Of a DNA stretch of 44,167 bases, positions 24,974 through 33,325 are shown piece by piece (position 1 is the first letter of the stretch; the number at the start of each line of letters is the position of its first letter). The notes under the pieces were generated by a model. That model searched no databases, had not been told where the DNA came from, and saw only the letters and a list, made by a program, of their open reading frames with translations. A program made the translations under genes and the position numbers. Source of the stretch: JAWWPY01 sp964412845 (lineage in GTDB: Bacteria; Actinomycetota; Actinomycetes; Streptosporangiales; Streptosporangiaceae); NCBI GenBank assembly GCA_964412845.1, contig CAYPQM010000037.1:1-44167 (forward strand), given 5' to 3'.

Positions 24974-26635
24974 CTACCTCGCTGGCGGTGGCAGCAGGCC
25001 TGGCGGCAGGCCCTCATGCTGATCCTGGAGCACGTCCACGATGGCCGGGCGCCCGCTGGCCAGGGCCCGGTCCAGAGCGGGCAGCAGGCCGTCCGCTGAC
25101 TCCACCCGTTCGCCGTGCGCACCAAGCAGCCGGGCGAAAGCGGCGAAATCCGGGTTGCCGTAAAAGACGCCCAGGTAGCGGCCGCCATGCGCGGACCGCT
25201 GCCGGTCCCGGGTGTTGCCGAAGGCGCTGTTGTTGTTGATGACGTTCACGATGGGCAGGTTCTCCCGGACCGCGGTCTCCAGGTCCTGGGCGACCATCCA
25301 GAAGCTGCCGTCGCCGCTCACCGTGACGATCCGGTCCCCAGGCCGGGCCAGCTGGATGCCCATCGCGGCCGGGAATCCCCAGCCCATGCTGCCGCCCGCG
25401 GCGGCGTAGTAGGTGTCCGGGGCGGTGAAGTCGATGTGCCGCTGGATCCACACCCCCATGCTCGGGGCGTCCTGCACCAGCGTGGCCCCGGTCCGGCCGA
25501 GCACCGTGCGCAGGGCGGCGACCAGCGCGGCGGAGGGCACCAGCGCGCCGCCGGCCGGCGGCGCCGGCAAGCCGGTCTGCTGCCGGTACTCGGCGTGCGC
25601 GGCCGTTACCCGCGGCCCGCGCAGGCCGGCCGGCTCAGGGTCCTCGCCCAGCGCGCCGACCGCGGCGGCCAGCGCCGCGGTGGCCTGCGCCGCGTCGGCG
25701 CAGATGCCGACCGCTGGCACGTAGTAGCGGCCGAGGCTGCCGGCGTCGATGTCGACCTGGATGAGCGTGGCGGCGGGGGAGAGCAGGGTCCACCGCCCGG
25801 TGCTGAATTCACCGAACCGGCAGCCGATCGCGAGCACCACGTCGGCCTCGCGGACCAGGTCTTCGGTGACCGGGACGGCACCGTAGCCCAGTGATCCGCA
25901 GAACAGGCCGGAGTCGTTAGGAAAGACGTTCTTGCGCAGCCAGCTCGTGACCACGGGGGCCTGGAGGCGCTCGGCGAGCTGGATGAGGCCGGGATCGTAC
26001 CCGGGCCCGCGTACGCCGCCGCCCGCGATGATCACCGGACGCCGGGCCGCCGTCAGCAACCCGGCCGCCTCCGCCACCGCGGCGGCCTGCGCGGCGGGCG
26101 GGGCACTGCGGGCGCTCGGCTGGAAGGCCGCCGCCGCTTCCGCGGTCTGCACGTCCAGCGGCAGCGACACCATCACCGGGCCGGGCCGTCCGGAGAGCGC
26201 CGTGCGCACGGCACGCTGCAGCAGTTCGGGGATCCGGCCCGGGTCATGAATCTCCACCGACCACTTGGTGATGGGCTCGAAGAACCGGACCAGGTCCATC
26301 TCCTCGAACGCCTCGCGGTGGTAGAGCTGGTCCGGCACCTGGCCGATGAGCGCGAGCACGGGGATGGACTCGGCATGAGCGTTGTGGATGCCGATCGCGA
26401 GGTTGGCGGCACCGGGCCCGCGGGATGCCAGGCAGGCCCCCACGGTTCCGCTGGCCCGGGCGTAGCCATCGGCCATGAACGCCGCGACCTGCTCATGCCG
26501 CGCCGAGATGTACCGCATGCTGGGCTGGCCGCCGACGGCATCGATAAGGTGCATGACCGTGGTGCCCGGCAGCCCCGCGATGACCCGGACCCCCTCGCGC
26601 CGGAGCGCCTCGATCGCTGTCTGCGCCCCGTTCAC
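24974..26635 (-). CDS. Thiamine diphosphate-dependent decarboxylase/synthase-like enzyme
   Basis: A 553-residue enzyme of the acetolactate synthase/benzoylformate decarboxylase superfamily. The N-terminal PYR domain contains the cofactor-activating glutamate (ARHEQVAAFMADGYAR, Glu48) and the substrate-face segment ASRGPGAANLAIGIHNAHAESIPVLALIG. A central nucleotide-binding-like domain follows (RPVIIAGGG). The C-terminal PP domain has the magnesium/ThDP motif GDGSFWMVAQDLETAVRENLPIVNVINNN. The family covers 2-keto acid decarboxylases, lyases and synthases, and the exact reaction cannot be read from these motifs. It follows the aldehyde dehydrogenase gene by 24 bases. That pairing would suit decarboxylation of an aryl-2-keto acid to an aldehyde and oxidation of the aldehyde. 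Confidence 0.92.
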   Translation of the reverse strand: MNGAQTAIEALRREGVRVIAGLPGTTVMHLIDAVGGQPSMRYISARHEQVAAFMADGYARASGTVGACLASRGPGAANLAIGIHNAHAESIPVLALIGQVPDQLYHREAFEEMDLVRFFEPITKWSVEIHDPGRIPELLQRAVRTALSGRPGPVMVSLPLDVQTAEAAAAFQPSARSAPPAAQAAAVAEAAGLLTAARRPVIIAGGGVRGPGYDPGLIQLAERLQAPVVTSWLRKNVFPNDSGLFCGSLGYGAVPVTEDLVREADVVLAIGCRFGEFSTGRWTLLSPAATLIQVDIDAGSLGRYYVPAVGICADAAQATAALAAAVGALGEDPEPAGLRGPRVTAAHAEYRQQTGLPAPPAGGALVPSAALVAALRTVLGRTGATLVQDAPSMGVWIQRHIDFTAPDTYYAAAGGSMGWGFPAAMGIQLARPGDRIVTVSGDGSFWMVAQDLETAVRENLPIVNVINNNSAFGNTRDRQRSAHGGRYLGVFYGNPDFAAFARLLGAHGERVESADGLLPALDRALASGRPAIVDVLQDQHEGLPPGLLPPPAR

Positions 26636-26659
26636 CGGCCTGCCTCCACGAGCGGCCGG

Positions 26660-28138
26660 TCAGCCAAGCATGACGTTGAGCGTCTTGAGCTGGGTGTAGC
26701 TGAGCAGCTCATCGAGGCTTTCCTCGCGCCCCACGCCAGATAGCTTGACCCCGCCGAACGGAACCCCGGCGAAGTGCGCGGACGATCCGTTGATCCAGAT
26801 GTACCCGGCGTCGAGCGCCGAGGCCACCCGGTGCGCCCGGTTGATATCACTCGTCCACACGCTCCCGGTGAGGCCGTAGTCGACCGCGTTGGCGATCTCG
26901 ATCGCCTCGTCCTCGTCCTTCCAGGTGATCGCCGCCAGCACGGGGCCGAACACCTCCTCGCGGGCGATCCGCATGTCCGGCCGCACGCCGCCGAAAAGTG
27001 TCGGCGCCACGAACAGCCCGCGTTCGTGCTCCAGGCCCGGCGGGCGGCCGCCGCCGGTCAGCAGCTGGGCACCCTCGTCACTGGCGATCCCGATATAGCG
27101 CAGCGTCTTGTCGTACTGGGCGCGGGTGGCAACGGTGCCCATCTCGGTCGCGGGATCCAGCGGGGAGCCGATCCGGATGGCAGACATCCGCGACACCACA
27201 CGTTCCAGCACATCGTCGGCTATCGACTCGTGCAGCAGGAGCCGGGAGGTCGAGCCACACGACTGCCCCGCCGACCGGGCGAAGTTCATGCCCGCGACGG
27301 CGCCTGCCGCCACCGCCCCGGGGTCGGCGTCAGGGAAAGCGATCAGCGCGTTCTTGCCGCCAAGTTCCAGCGTCACGTCCTTGACCCCCACGTCGGCCGC
27401 GTCCCGCTGGATCGCCCGGCCGGTCGCGTCGCTGCCGATGAAGCCGATCCGGCGGATCGCCGGATGCCGCGCCACGCCGCGGCCCGCCGCCGGCCCGTCG
27501 CCGACAATGATGGACAGCACGCCCGGCGGCAGCACGCTGGCGAACAACTCGCCCATCCGCAGCGCCGAGAGGGGCGCGGACTCCGGGGGCTTGAGGATCA
27601 CCGCATTGCCTGCCACCAGCGGGGCGGCGATCTTCCCCGCGGCGAACATGACCGGATGGTTGAAGGGGATGATCCGGCCGACCACCCCGAACGGCTCCCG
27701 GACGGTGAGGTGCAGGTGCTGCGCGGTAGCCGGGATGGTCGAGCCCTTGAGCTCGATGCCAAGGCCGGCGAACAGGCGGAGTGTGTCGGCGGCGATGGCG
27801 ACATCCAGGTGCATCCCGGTGACCGGGTGGCCGCCGTCGATCGCGTCGAGGAGAGCTAGCTCATCAGCGTTCTCCTCCAGGACCCGGGCCAGCTCGCCGA
27901 CCAGGGCGCCGCGCTCCCGCGGCGGCACCTGCCGCCAGGCGGCGGCCGCTGGCCGGGCGGCCGCGACCGCCGCGGCGACGTCAGTGGCGTCGCCGTCGGG
28001 GACGGTGGCTATGACCTCCTCGGTCACCGGGCTCTCGTCGCTGAAGCGCCGCCCTGACCGGGCCGGGGCCAGATGCCCGCCGATGAGCAGCGACCACTCA
28101 CGGTCCAGGATCGCGGCCAGGCTGGGTGCTGCGGTCAT
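26660..28138 (-). CDS. NAD(P)-dependent aldehyde dehydrogenase
   Basis: A 492-residue enzyme starting at ATG 28138, with AAGG ten bases upstream. The nucleotide-binding and catalytic features are complete: PFNHPVMFAAGKIAAPLVAGNAVILKPPE, GSDATGRAIQ, the general base in VTLELGGKN, the catalytic cysteine in SAGQSCGSTSR, and EEVFGPVLAAITWKDEDEAI near the C terminus. It should oxidise an aldehyde to the acid. It heads an operon with the ThDP enzyme gene. An AT-rich region with a 15-bp palindrome lies in its promoter. Aldehyde specificity is unknown; an aromatic aldehyde would fit the island. Confidence 0.93.
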   Translation of the reverse strand: MTAAPSLAAILDREWSLLIGGHLAPARSGRRFSDESPVTEEVIATVPDGDATDVAAAVAAARPAAAAWRQVPPRERGALVGELARVLEENADELALLDAIDGGHPVTGMHLDVAIAADTLRLFAGLGIELKGSTIPATAQHLHLTVREPFGVVGRIIPFNHPVMFAAGKIAAPLVAGNAVILKPPESAPLSALRMGELFASVLPPGVLSIIVGDGPAAGRGVARHPAIRRIGFIGSDATGRAIQRDAADVGVKDVTLELGGKNALIAFPDADPGAVAAGAVAGMNFARSAGQSCGSTSRLLLHESIADDVLERVVSRMSAIRIGSPLDPATEMGTVATRAQYDKTLRYIGIASDEGAQLLTGGGRPPGLEHERGLFVAPTLFGGVRPDMRIAREEVFGPVLAAITWKDEDEAIEIANAVDYGLTGSVWTSDINRAHRVASALDAGYIWINGSSAHFAGVPFGGVKLSGVGREESLDELLSYTQLKTLNVMLG

Positions 28139-28256
28139 GGCGGACACCTTCGTCGTGGAGCACCATCTCCGGTGCTGGCCGGGCTGGCGGAAGCCGGATG
28201 CGGGCGCCGGAGCGACTCACCCCGGGGGCGGCCGGCCTGGTCACGGTCTCCTGGCT

Positions 28257-28297
28257 AGCTATGCAATAGCTCAATAGATACCTAAATATATGCCTAA
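28257..28297 (-). promoter_or_regulatory. Aldehyde dehydrogenase operon promoter region: palindrome and direct repeats
   Basis: AGCTAT-GCA-ATAGCT (28257-28271) is a perfect 15-bp palindrome in an AT-rich patch about 120 bases upstream of the aldehyde dehydrogenase start. Next to it CCTAAAT occurs twice with a 12-base period (28281-28287 and 28293-28299). The elements differ from the TATAATCA motif used elsewhere in the island, which suggests another regulator acts here. Confidence 0.4.
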
Positions 28298-28423
28298 ATC
28301 GCGAGCCGCAGGGCCCATAGCAGGCGACTCGCCGCTCGCGGGCTGGCGATTTCCAGCACGGCAGCGGCGGCGGCTTACGGGAGGGCGGGAGCCCGGGCGG
28401 CGCGGATGGGCGATATTACATTA

Positions 28424-28443
28424 AGTGTCCGAGAGACTACACT
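28424..28443 (+). promoter_or_regulatory. Inverted repeat AGTGT-N10-ACACT before the sensor kinase gene
   Basis: AGTGT (28424-28428) and ACACT (28439-28443) form an inverted repeat spaced by ten bases, about 60 bases before the kinase start. TACACT (28438-28443) could be a -10 hexamer. No other element is clear in the 28148-28505 gap apart from the aldehyde dehydrogenase promoter region. Confidence 0.35.
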
Positions 28444-28505
28444 AGGTGATTGTGGGTTGATGCGGCTTCGCCAACGCCCTGATGGGGAGAGGGGGAAACG
28501 CTGGC

Positions 28506-30560
28506 GTGAGACGACGTGGATCGATCATTAACCAGCTCCTGGTCGCCTTCTCGGTGTTCGCTGTCCTGATCGCCGTCGCCGCGGGCGTCGGCTACCTCAC
28601 GGTCGTCCACGAGAACCAGACGACCAAGCAGCTCACCAGCCGCTACCAAACCTTCCAAAGCGCCCAGGACGACTTGGGTGTCGGTTTCGGTTCTGCGCAG
28701 GCGTGGATGCTTGACTACGCGCTGAGCCGCGACCCAAAGTACCTGTCGCTGCTCCGCCAGTCCCAGGCCAAGTTCGCCCGGGGGCTCGCCACATTCCAGC
28801 GCGGCACCCCAGCTAACCTGCGCGGCCTGGTTGCAGACGTGGTCCGGGTGGGGGCGAAGTGGTCCGCCCTGGTCCCCCAGCTCATGGCGGCCAGCCAAGG
28901 CACCCAGCACGCCAGGGCCTTGATTGCCGAGGAATACGCCGTCGGCGGGGCTTTCTTCGCCGCCGACGGCGGGCTGCAGGATCTGCTGAGCAAGCAGATC
29001 GCGGCGCTCAGCGCGAGCAACAAGCAGGCGTTGCAGACCGGCCTGGCCTGGGCGGGCGGGGCCCTGGCCGTCGCGGTGCTGCTGGTGCTGGCGGGGTCGC
29101 TGAGCACGCTGCGCACAGTCACCAGGCCGCTGCGCGACCTGACTGTCACGGTGCGCAGGCTCACCACCGGTGATCATGTGGCCCGCGCGACCGTGGCTGG
29201 GTCGGCGGAGGTGCGCGAGGTGGCGCAGGCCGTCAATGCACAGGCCAACGAGGCCGACCAGTTCCGCGCCCGGGAGGCCGAAAGCAACCGGCTGCGCGCG
29301 ATGGCCCGCGCGGCCGGGATCCGCATCCGCGAGCCGCTGACAGCGGACGGCGTCATCCAGGAGGCGGGCACCATCCTCGACCAGAACGTGGACGCCGACC
29401 TCATCTACCTTCACCTGATCATCGAAGGTCAGGTGACCCCGCCGGTTGGCCACGAGGACAGCTGGGTCCTGGCGGACGCGTTCACCAGCGCACTGTCCGG
29501 GAAGTCCATCGGGCTGCTGCGCGGGCTGCTCCGCGATCAGGCCAGCGAGGTGATCCAAGACGTCCAGGGACCCGGTGGCGAGCGGTTGCCGCCGTGGCTG
29601 CGGGACCCGATGCGGCAGGCGGGCATCGTGTCGCTTATCGTCACGCCGTTCGGCGTCAGCGACGAACTCCTGGGGTTCATCGCCGTGCACCGCCTCCAGC
29701 AGGCTCGCCCCTGGACCCAGGCCGAGATCGACGCGGTGGAGTCGATCGCCGCCGACCTCGGCCGCGGGCTCAACCACGCCCGGCTGTACGAGGCGGAAAA
29801 TCGCCTGGTCGAGCACTTGAAGGCGCTCGACCTCGCCAAATCCGACTTCTTCGCCACCATTTCGCACGAACTCCGGGCGCCGCTGAGCAGCATCGAGGGA
29901 TACATCGAACTGCTCAGCGAGGAGGAAGCCGGGCCGGTCACGCCGGAACAGCGCCAGATGCTGCAGACCGTGGACCGCAGCGCGTCGCGGCTGCGGAACC
30001 TCACCGATGACGTGTTCACCCTGGCCAAGCTGGAGTCAGGTGCGTACGCGACGGTGACGCGGCCGGTGAACATGGCCGAGGTCATAGCCGGAGCCATCGA
30101 CGCCGTCCGGCCCTCGGTGTCGGCGGCGAAACTGGTCCTCTCGGCCACGGTGCCACCGGACGGACTGGTCGTTGAGGGGGACACCAGCCAGCTTGACCGG
30201 GTGCTCATCAACCTGCTGTCGAATTCGGTGAAATACACGCCTGAGGGGGGCCATATCGAGGTGTGTGCTGAGGCCGAGAACGGGTCGGCAGTGGTACGCG
30301 TCACCGATACCGGCATCGGCATCCCGAATACAGATCAGAAAAAGCTATTCGACCGGTTCTTCCGGGCCTCGAACGCCCAGGATGCCGCCATCCCCGGCAC
30401 CGGCCTCGGGCTCGCCATCGTCCGCACCATTGTCGTAAACCATGGTGGCGACATCTCCGTGACGTCGAAGGAGACCGAGGGCACCACTGTCACCGTGCGA
30501 CTGCCTCTGGCCGCCCAGGTGGCTAAGGTTAAGGGCTCGTTTGCGGGGTTACCCCGCTAA
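28506..30560 (+). CDS. Membrane sensor histidine kinase (HAMP-GAF-HisKA-HATPase), orphan
   Basis: A 684-residue kinase. TM1 is near the N terminus (IINQLLVAFSVFAVLIAVAAGVGYL), a helical extracellular sensor of about 150 residues follows, then TM2 (LAWAGGALAVAVLLVLAGSL), HAMP (VTRPLRDLTVTVRRLTTGD), a GAF-like domain, HisKA with FFATISHELRAPLSSIEGYIELL (phospho-accepting His), and HATPase with NLLSNSVKYTPEGG, VTDTGIGIP, and GTGLGLAIVRTIV. GTG 28506 has GGGAGAGGGGG upstream; the ORF could also begin at ATG 28482. No response regulator gene is near. The C terminus overlaps the convergent PadR gene by 32 bases. It may sense the island's substrate, but that is only a contextual guess. Confidence 0.93.
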   Translation: MRRRGSIINQLLVAFSVFAVLIAVAAGVGYLTVVHENQTTKQLTSRYQTFQSAQDDLGVGFGSAQAWMLDYALSRDPKYLSLLRQSQAKFARGLATFQRGTPANLRGLVADVVRVGAKWSALVPQLMAASQGTQHARALIAEEYAVGGAFFAADGGLQDLLSKQIAALSASNKQALQTGLAWAGGALAVAVLLVLAGSLSTLRTVTRPLRDLTVTVRRLTTGDHVARATVAGSAEVREVAQAVNAQANEADQFRAREAESNRLRAMARAAGIRIREPLTADGVIQEAGTILDQNVDADLIYLHLIIEGQVTPPVGHEDSWVLADAFTSALSGKSIGLLRGLLRDQASEVIQDVQGPGGERLPPWLRDPMRQAGIVSLIVTPFGVSDELLGFIAVHRLQQARPWTQAEIDAVESIAADLGRGLNHARLYEAENRLVEHLKALDLAKSDFFATISHELRAPLSSIEGYIELLSEEEAGPVTPEQRQMLQTVDRSASRLRNLTDDVFTLAKLESGAYATVTRPVNMAEVIAGAIDAVRPSVSAAKLVLSATVPPDGLVVEGDTSQLDRVLINLLSNSVKYTPEGGHIEVCAEAENGSAVVRVTDTGIGIPNTDQKKLFDRFFRASNAQDAAIPGTGLGLAIVRTIVVNHGGDISVTSKETEGTTVTVRLPLAAQVAKVKGSFAGLPR

Positions 30561-31176
30561 GCCTGGGCTGGCCGTCGGCCTCATGGCCGCCGGCCGCCGA
30601 TTCGAGCCGGCCCACCAGGTCCAGTCCGGATCTTGCCCACTCCACCTCGCCGTGGGCCCGGGTTACGAGGCCCCGGTAGACATGGGTCTTGTACGCGACG
30701 ATGGCGTCGTGCAAGTGCTCCGGCCAGCTGGCGAGGCGGAGCCGGAGCAGCGCGGTATCCCGGTTCTCCAGCTGCTCCACATGCGCCTCCCACTGGCGCT
30801 GCTGCTGCTCATGATGGGCCAGGTGCGCCTGGAAGTGGCGCCTGGCGTTCGCGAAGCTGCCGAACTCAAAGTATGTCGCCTTGAGGTAGGCGCCGTCGCG
30901 CTCACGTGGCGGCGGGCCGAGCTCCGCGACCCAGCGCCGGAGCTCGGCGCGACCCTGATCGGTGAGGGCATAGGCCCGCTTGGTCCCGTGGGTGCCACGC
31001 GGCTCCTCGCGGCCGGCGATCAGGCCGGCTGCCTCCATGCGGCGGAGTTCCGGGTAGATCTGCGAGTGCGGGGCGTGCCAGACGAAGGCGGCGGACTGAT
31101 CGAACTGCTTGGCCAGGGTGTACCCGGTCATCGGAGTGGCGTCGAGCAGGGCCATCAGCGCATGACGCAGCGACAT
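30529..31176 (-). CDS. PadR family transcriptional regulator
   Basis: A 215-residue regulator. The N-terminal winged helix (LRHALMALLDATPMTGYTLAKQFDQSAAFVWHAPHSQIYPELRRMEAAGLI) is the PadR signature, followed by the wing (GTHGTKRAYALTDQGRAELRRWV) and a C-terminal helical dimerisation domain. PadR proteins often repress genes for phenolic-acid or efflux functions and release DNA on binding a phenolic ligand. The ATG at 31176 sits six bases after a TATAGT -10-like hexamer with no ribosome site, so translation is probably leaderless. It is divergent from the DUF1697 gene; the shared region may be its operator. Confidence 0.92.
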   Translation of the reverse strand: MSLRHALMALLDATPMTGYTLAKQFDQSAAFVWHAPHSQIYPELRRMEAAGLIAGREEPRGTHGTKRAYALTDQGRAELRRWVAELGPPPRERDGAYLKATYFEFGSFANARRHFQAHLAHHEQQQRQWEAHVEQLENRDTALLRLRLASWPEHLHDAIVAYKTHVYRGLVTRAHGEVEWARSGLDLVGRLESAAGGHEADGQPRLSGVTPQTSP

Positions 31177-31199
31177 TATGTAACTATATACGTATAAAC
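31177..31199 (-). promoter_or_regulatory. AT-rich promoter/operator of the PadR gene
   Basis: Minus-strand TATAGT (31188-31183) lies six bases before the PadR start codon. The patch includes ATGT-N8-ACGT (31178-31193), close to the ATGT-N8-ACAT pattern bound by PadR proteins, so autorepression is plausible. Confidence 0.45.
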
Positions 31200-31262
31200 C
31201 TATTCAATGACCTTTGGGCCGCAGTGGCAGCCGCTTAGCTGGCCCGAGCTAGGGTGGCTGAC

Positions 31263-31829
31263 GTGCCTACTCACGTCGCCCTGCTGCGCGGCATTAACGT
31301 CGGCGGCCACAACAAGATCGCCATGGCGGACCTGCGCGCAGTGGTGACGTCGCTCGGGCACGCCGATGTCGCCACCTACATTCAGAGCGGCAACGTGGTT
31401 TTCACTGCGGGCGCAGCGGACTCCGCACTGATTGCGGCCGGCCTTGAGGAGGCCATCGCGCAGGCCCTGGATGTGCGCCCGCGCGTGGTGGTCGTGACGC
31501 GCGAGGAACTGGCACAAATGGCACGGGACAATCCATACTCCGCCGAGGCGAACCCGAAATCGGTCCATGTGGTGTTCCTGGGCGCGGATCCGGCGGCCGA
31601 GATGGTGGACTACGTCGCGGACGCGCAGCGGCAGGCGGCGCTGAAAGGCGGTCGTGACACGGCTCAGTTCAGCGGCCGTGCCCTCTTCCTGCATACCCCG
31701 GATGGTTACGGGCGCAGCGAGCTGGCGGCACTGCTGGCCCGGGCCGCCGGGCCGACGTCGGCGCGGGGGGCGGGCACGGCCCGCAACTGGGCCACCGTCA
31801 CCAGGCTGCTGGCCATGTGCGGCGGCTGA
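31263..31829 (+). CDS. DUF1697 family protein
   Basis: A 188-residue protein starting at GTG 31263, giving VPTHVALLRGINVGGHNKIAMADLR, which is the DUF1697 signature; GTG 31254 is a possible earlier start, and AGGG at 31251-31254 suits the later one. Other family elements are VATYIQSGNVVF, NPKSVHVVFLG and GRSELAALLARA...TARNWATVTRLLAM, matching the whole family length. The function of DUF1697 is unknown. It is divergent from the PadR gene and convergent with GntR; nothing ties it to the catabolic genes beyond position. Confidence 0.9.
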   Translation: MPTHVALLRGINVGGHNKIAMADLRAVVTSLGHADVATYIQSGNVVFTAGAADSALIAAGLEEAIAQALDVRPRVVVVTREELAQMARDNPYSAEANPKSVHVVFLGADPAAEMVDYVADAQRQAALKGGRDTAQFSGRALFLHTPDGYGRSELAALLARAAGPTSARGAGTARNWATVTRLLAMCGG

Positions 31830-31886
31830 CCAGAAGCCCCGGGCCACGCCGGTGGGCCGGCTGGCCGAGGCATGGCGCGATCCGAG

Positions 31887-32669
31887 TTACTGGCCCCGGC
31901 TGCCCTGGATCGGCACAGTGGGGCCAGCCCGGCGCTCCGCCGCGCCGTCCCTGGTGGCGGGCTCGAACATGCCCAGAGCGAGCCGGTGGTGGTCGTGGCG
32001 GTAGATCGCAGCTTCGAGTTCCGGCGTGTCACCCGCCTCGATGGCCCCGATCAACTGCCGGTGGACCTCGACATTCTCAGGGTTGAGGACCGCGGGGAGG
32101 TCTTCGCCGCCCAGGTCGTTCTCGAAGAAATCCAGTAGCGTCACATACAGGCTGCGGAGCGCCGCGTTGGGACTCAGCTTGGCGATGCGGCGATGGAAAG
32201 CCGTGTTGTACCGGACATAGGCCAGCGGCTGATCGAGGTTCGCGGCCATATTCTCCAGGATCGACTTCAGCGCGCGAATGTCCGCATCCGTGCGGTAACG
32301 GCCGGCGTGCCGATAGACAATCGGCTCAATCGCGCTGCGTACCTCGTGGTAATCGGCCATGGTCGCCGTGGTCCACTCAAAACCCATGATCATGGGTCCC
32401 TTGCGGATCCGTGCTGCCGCGCTCGCCACGAACACGCCGCCCCCGGGGCCGGGGCGGGCCTCGACCAGGCCTCGCGTGTCGAGCAGCTTGACCGCCTCGT
32501 TAATCGTCGCGACGGCCACACTGAACCGCTGGCGCAGGTCGTCCTTGGTTCCCAGCCGGTCACCCGTATTGAGGACACCGGCTGAGATCTCCTCTTCGAT
32601 CTCCCGGGCGAGCGCCTCAGCCCGGGAGAGGCGGGAATTCTGCAGAACGGGCACGTTATGCGCAGACAT
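31887..32669 (-). CDS. GntR/FadR-type regulator (FCD effector domain)
   Basis: A 260-residue regulator. Residues about 15-75 form the winged HTH (REIEEEISAGVLNTGDRLGTKDDLRQRFSVAVATINEAVKLLDTRGLVEARPGPGGGVFVAS). The helical FCD domain follows, with metal/ligand residues in VRSAIEPIVYRHAGR, TAFHRRIAK, VEVHRQLIGAIEAGD and IYRHDHH. FCD regulators usually respond to organic acids. The start at ATG 32669 lies ten bases after a TATAAT hexamer with no ribosome site, so it is probably leaderless. The same TATAATCA element is found before the importer, the monooxygenase and the dioxygenase, so this is the leading candidate for the local regulator of the pathway. Confidence 0.92.
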   Translation of the reverse strand: MSAHNVPVLQNSRLSRAEALAREIEEEISAGVLNTGDRLGTKDDLRQRFSVAVATINEAVKLLDTRGLVEARPGPGGGVFVASAAARIRKGPMIMGFEWTTATMADYHEVRSAIEPIVYRHAGRYRTDADIRALKSILENMAANLDQPLAYVRYNTAFHRRIAKLSPNAALRSLYVTLLDFFENDLGGEDLPAVLNPENVEVHRQLIGAIEAGDTPELEAAIYRHDHHRLALGMFEPATRDGAAERRAGPTVPIQGSRGQ

Positions 32670-32670
32670 T

Positions 32671-32686
32671 GTAATATTGATTATAG
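32671..32686 (-). promoter_or_regulatory. GntR gene promoter/operator: CTATAATCAATATTAC
   Basis: On the minus strand CTATAATCAATATTAC ends two bases before the ATG. It merges a canonical TATAAT -10 with a TAAT-CAAT-ATTA inverted repeat. Position on the -10 fits autorepression. It is one of four copies of the YTATAATCA core in the window. Confidence 0.55.
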
Positions 32687-32761
32687 GTCTTTTCACGGCA
32701 GCCTGATAACCCCCGCGCTCGATCATGTGAGCCATCGCACAGCGCAGGCTACCTCCCCGAC

Positions 32762-33325
32762 TTACCCCCACATGTCCAGCCCGGTCTCCCAGGCCAGCAG
32801 CGGCGCGTGCGGGGCCGCCGGAGTGAGCCGGGCGAACGCGGAACGATGAAAAGCCAGCGGCGGGTCGCCGGGCCGATCCGGCCCGAGGTCGATGATCTCG
32901 CCGACGAACAGCGTGTGGTCTCCCGCCGGATAGGCCGCGCTGACCCGGGTCACGATCCAGGCCAGCCCCCCGTCCAGCACGGGGATCCCGCTGCGATGGC
33001 TGAATGCCGGGGCGCTCTCGTGCCTGGCCACCGGCATCCCGGCAAAGCGCCGGGCCTGGACCTGCTGAGCCTCACCGAGCACGGTCACCCCGTAGCCGCC
33101 CGCCGCCTGGAGCGCCGCATGCAGCCGGGCCTGCTGGCGGACGCTCACCACGATCAGCGGCGGGTGCAAAGACACGGACATGAGTGCGTTGGCGGTCATG
33201 CCCCGGGGCTGGCCATTCTCCGGATCCTGGACGCTGATCACCGCGACGCCGCTGGCCAGCAGGGACATCACGGTGCGGAACGCCGCGGGATCGACCGCCC
33301 GGCGGTGGTCAGAAGAAGGGGTCAC
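32762..33325 (-). CDS. Flavin reductase component of a two-component monooxygenase
   Basis: A 187-residue protein of the flavin reductase-like family (HpaC/HsaB type). Features are FRTVMSLLASGVAVISVQDPENGQPRGMTANALMSVSLHPPLIVVSVRQQARLH with the flavin-contacting TANA/S...S-P-L segment, then FAGMPVARHESAPAF and the GDHTLFVGEIIDLG strand that carries the NAD(P)H-facing His. GTG 33325 overlaps the stop of the oxygenase gene by 17 bases, showing coupling. The enzyme should supply reduced flavin to the oxygenase. The longer ORF upstream is a shadow of the oxygenase gene. Confidence 0.92.
   Translation of the reverse strand: MTPSSDHRRAVDPAAFRTVMSLLASGVAVISVQDPENGQPRGMTANALMSVSLHPPLIVVSVRQQARLHAALQAAGGYGVTVLGEAQQVQARRFAGMPVARHESAPAFSHRSGIPVLDGGLAWIVTRVSAAYPAGDHTLFVGEIIDLGPDRPGDPPLAFHRSAFARLTPAAPHAPLLAWETGLDMWG

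Noticed and set aside
28437..29867. 476-aa minus-strand ORF
   Set aside because: Antisense to the sensor kinase, whose domains are complete; no motif in the shadow.
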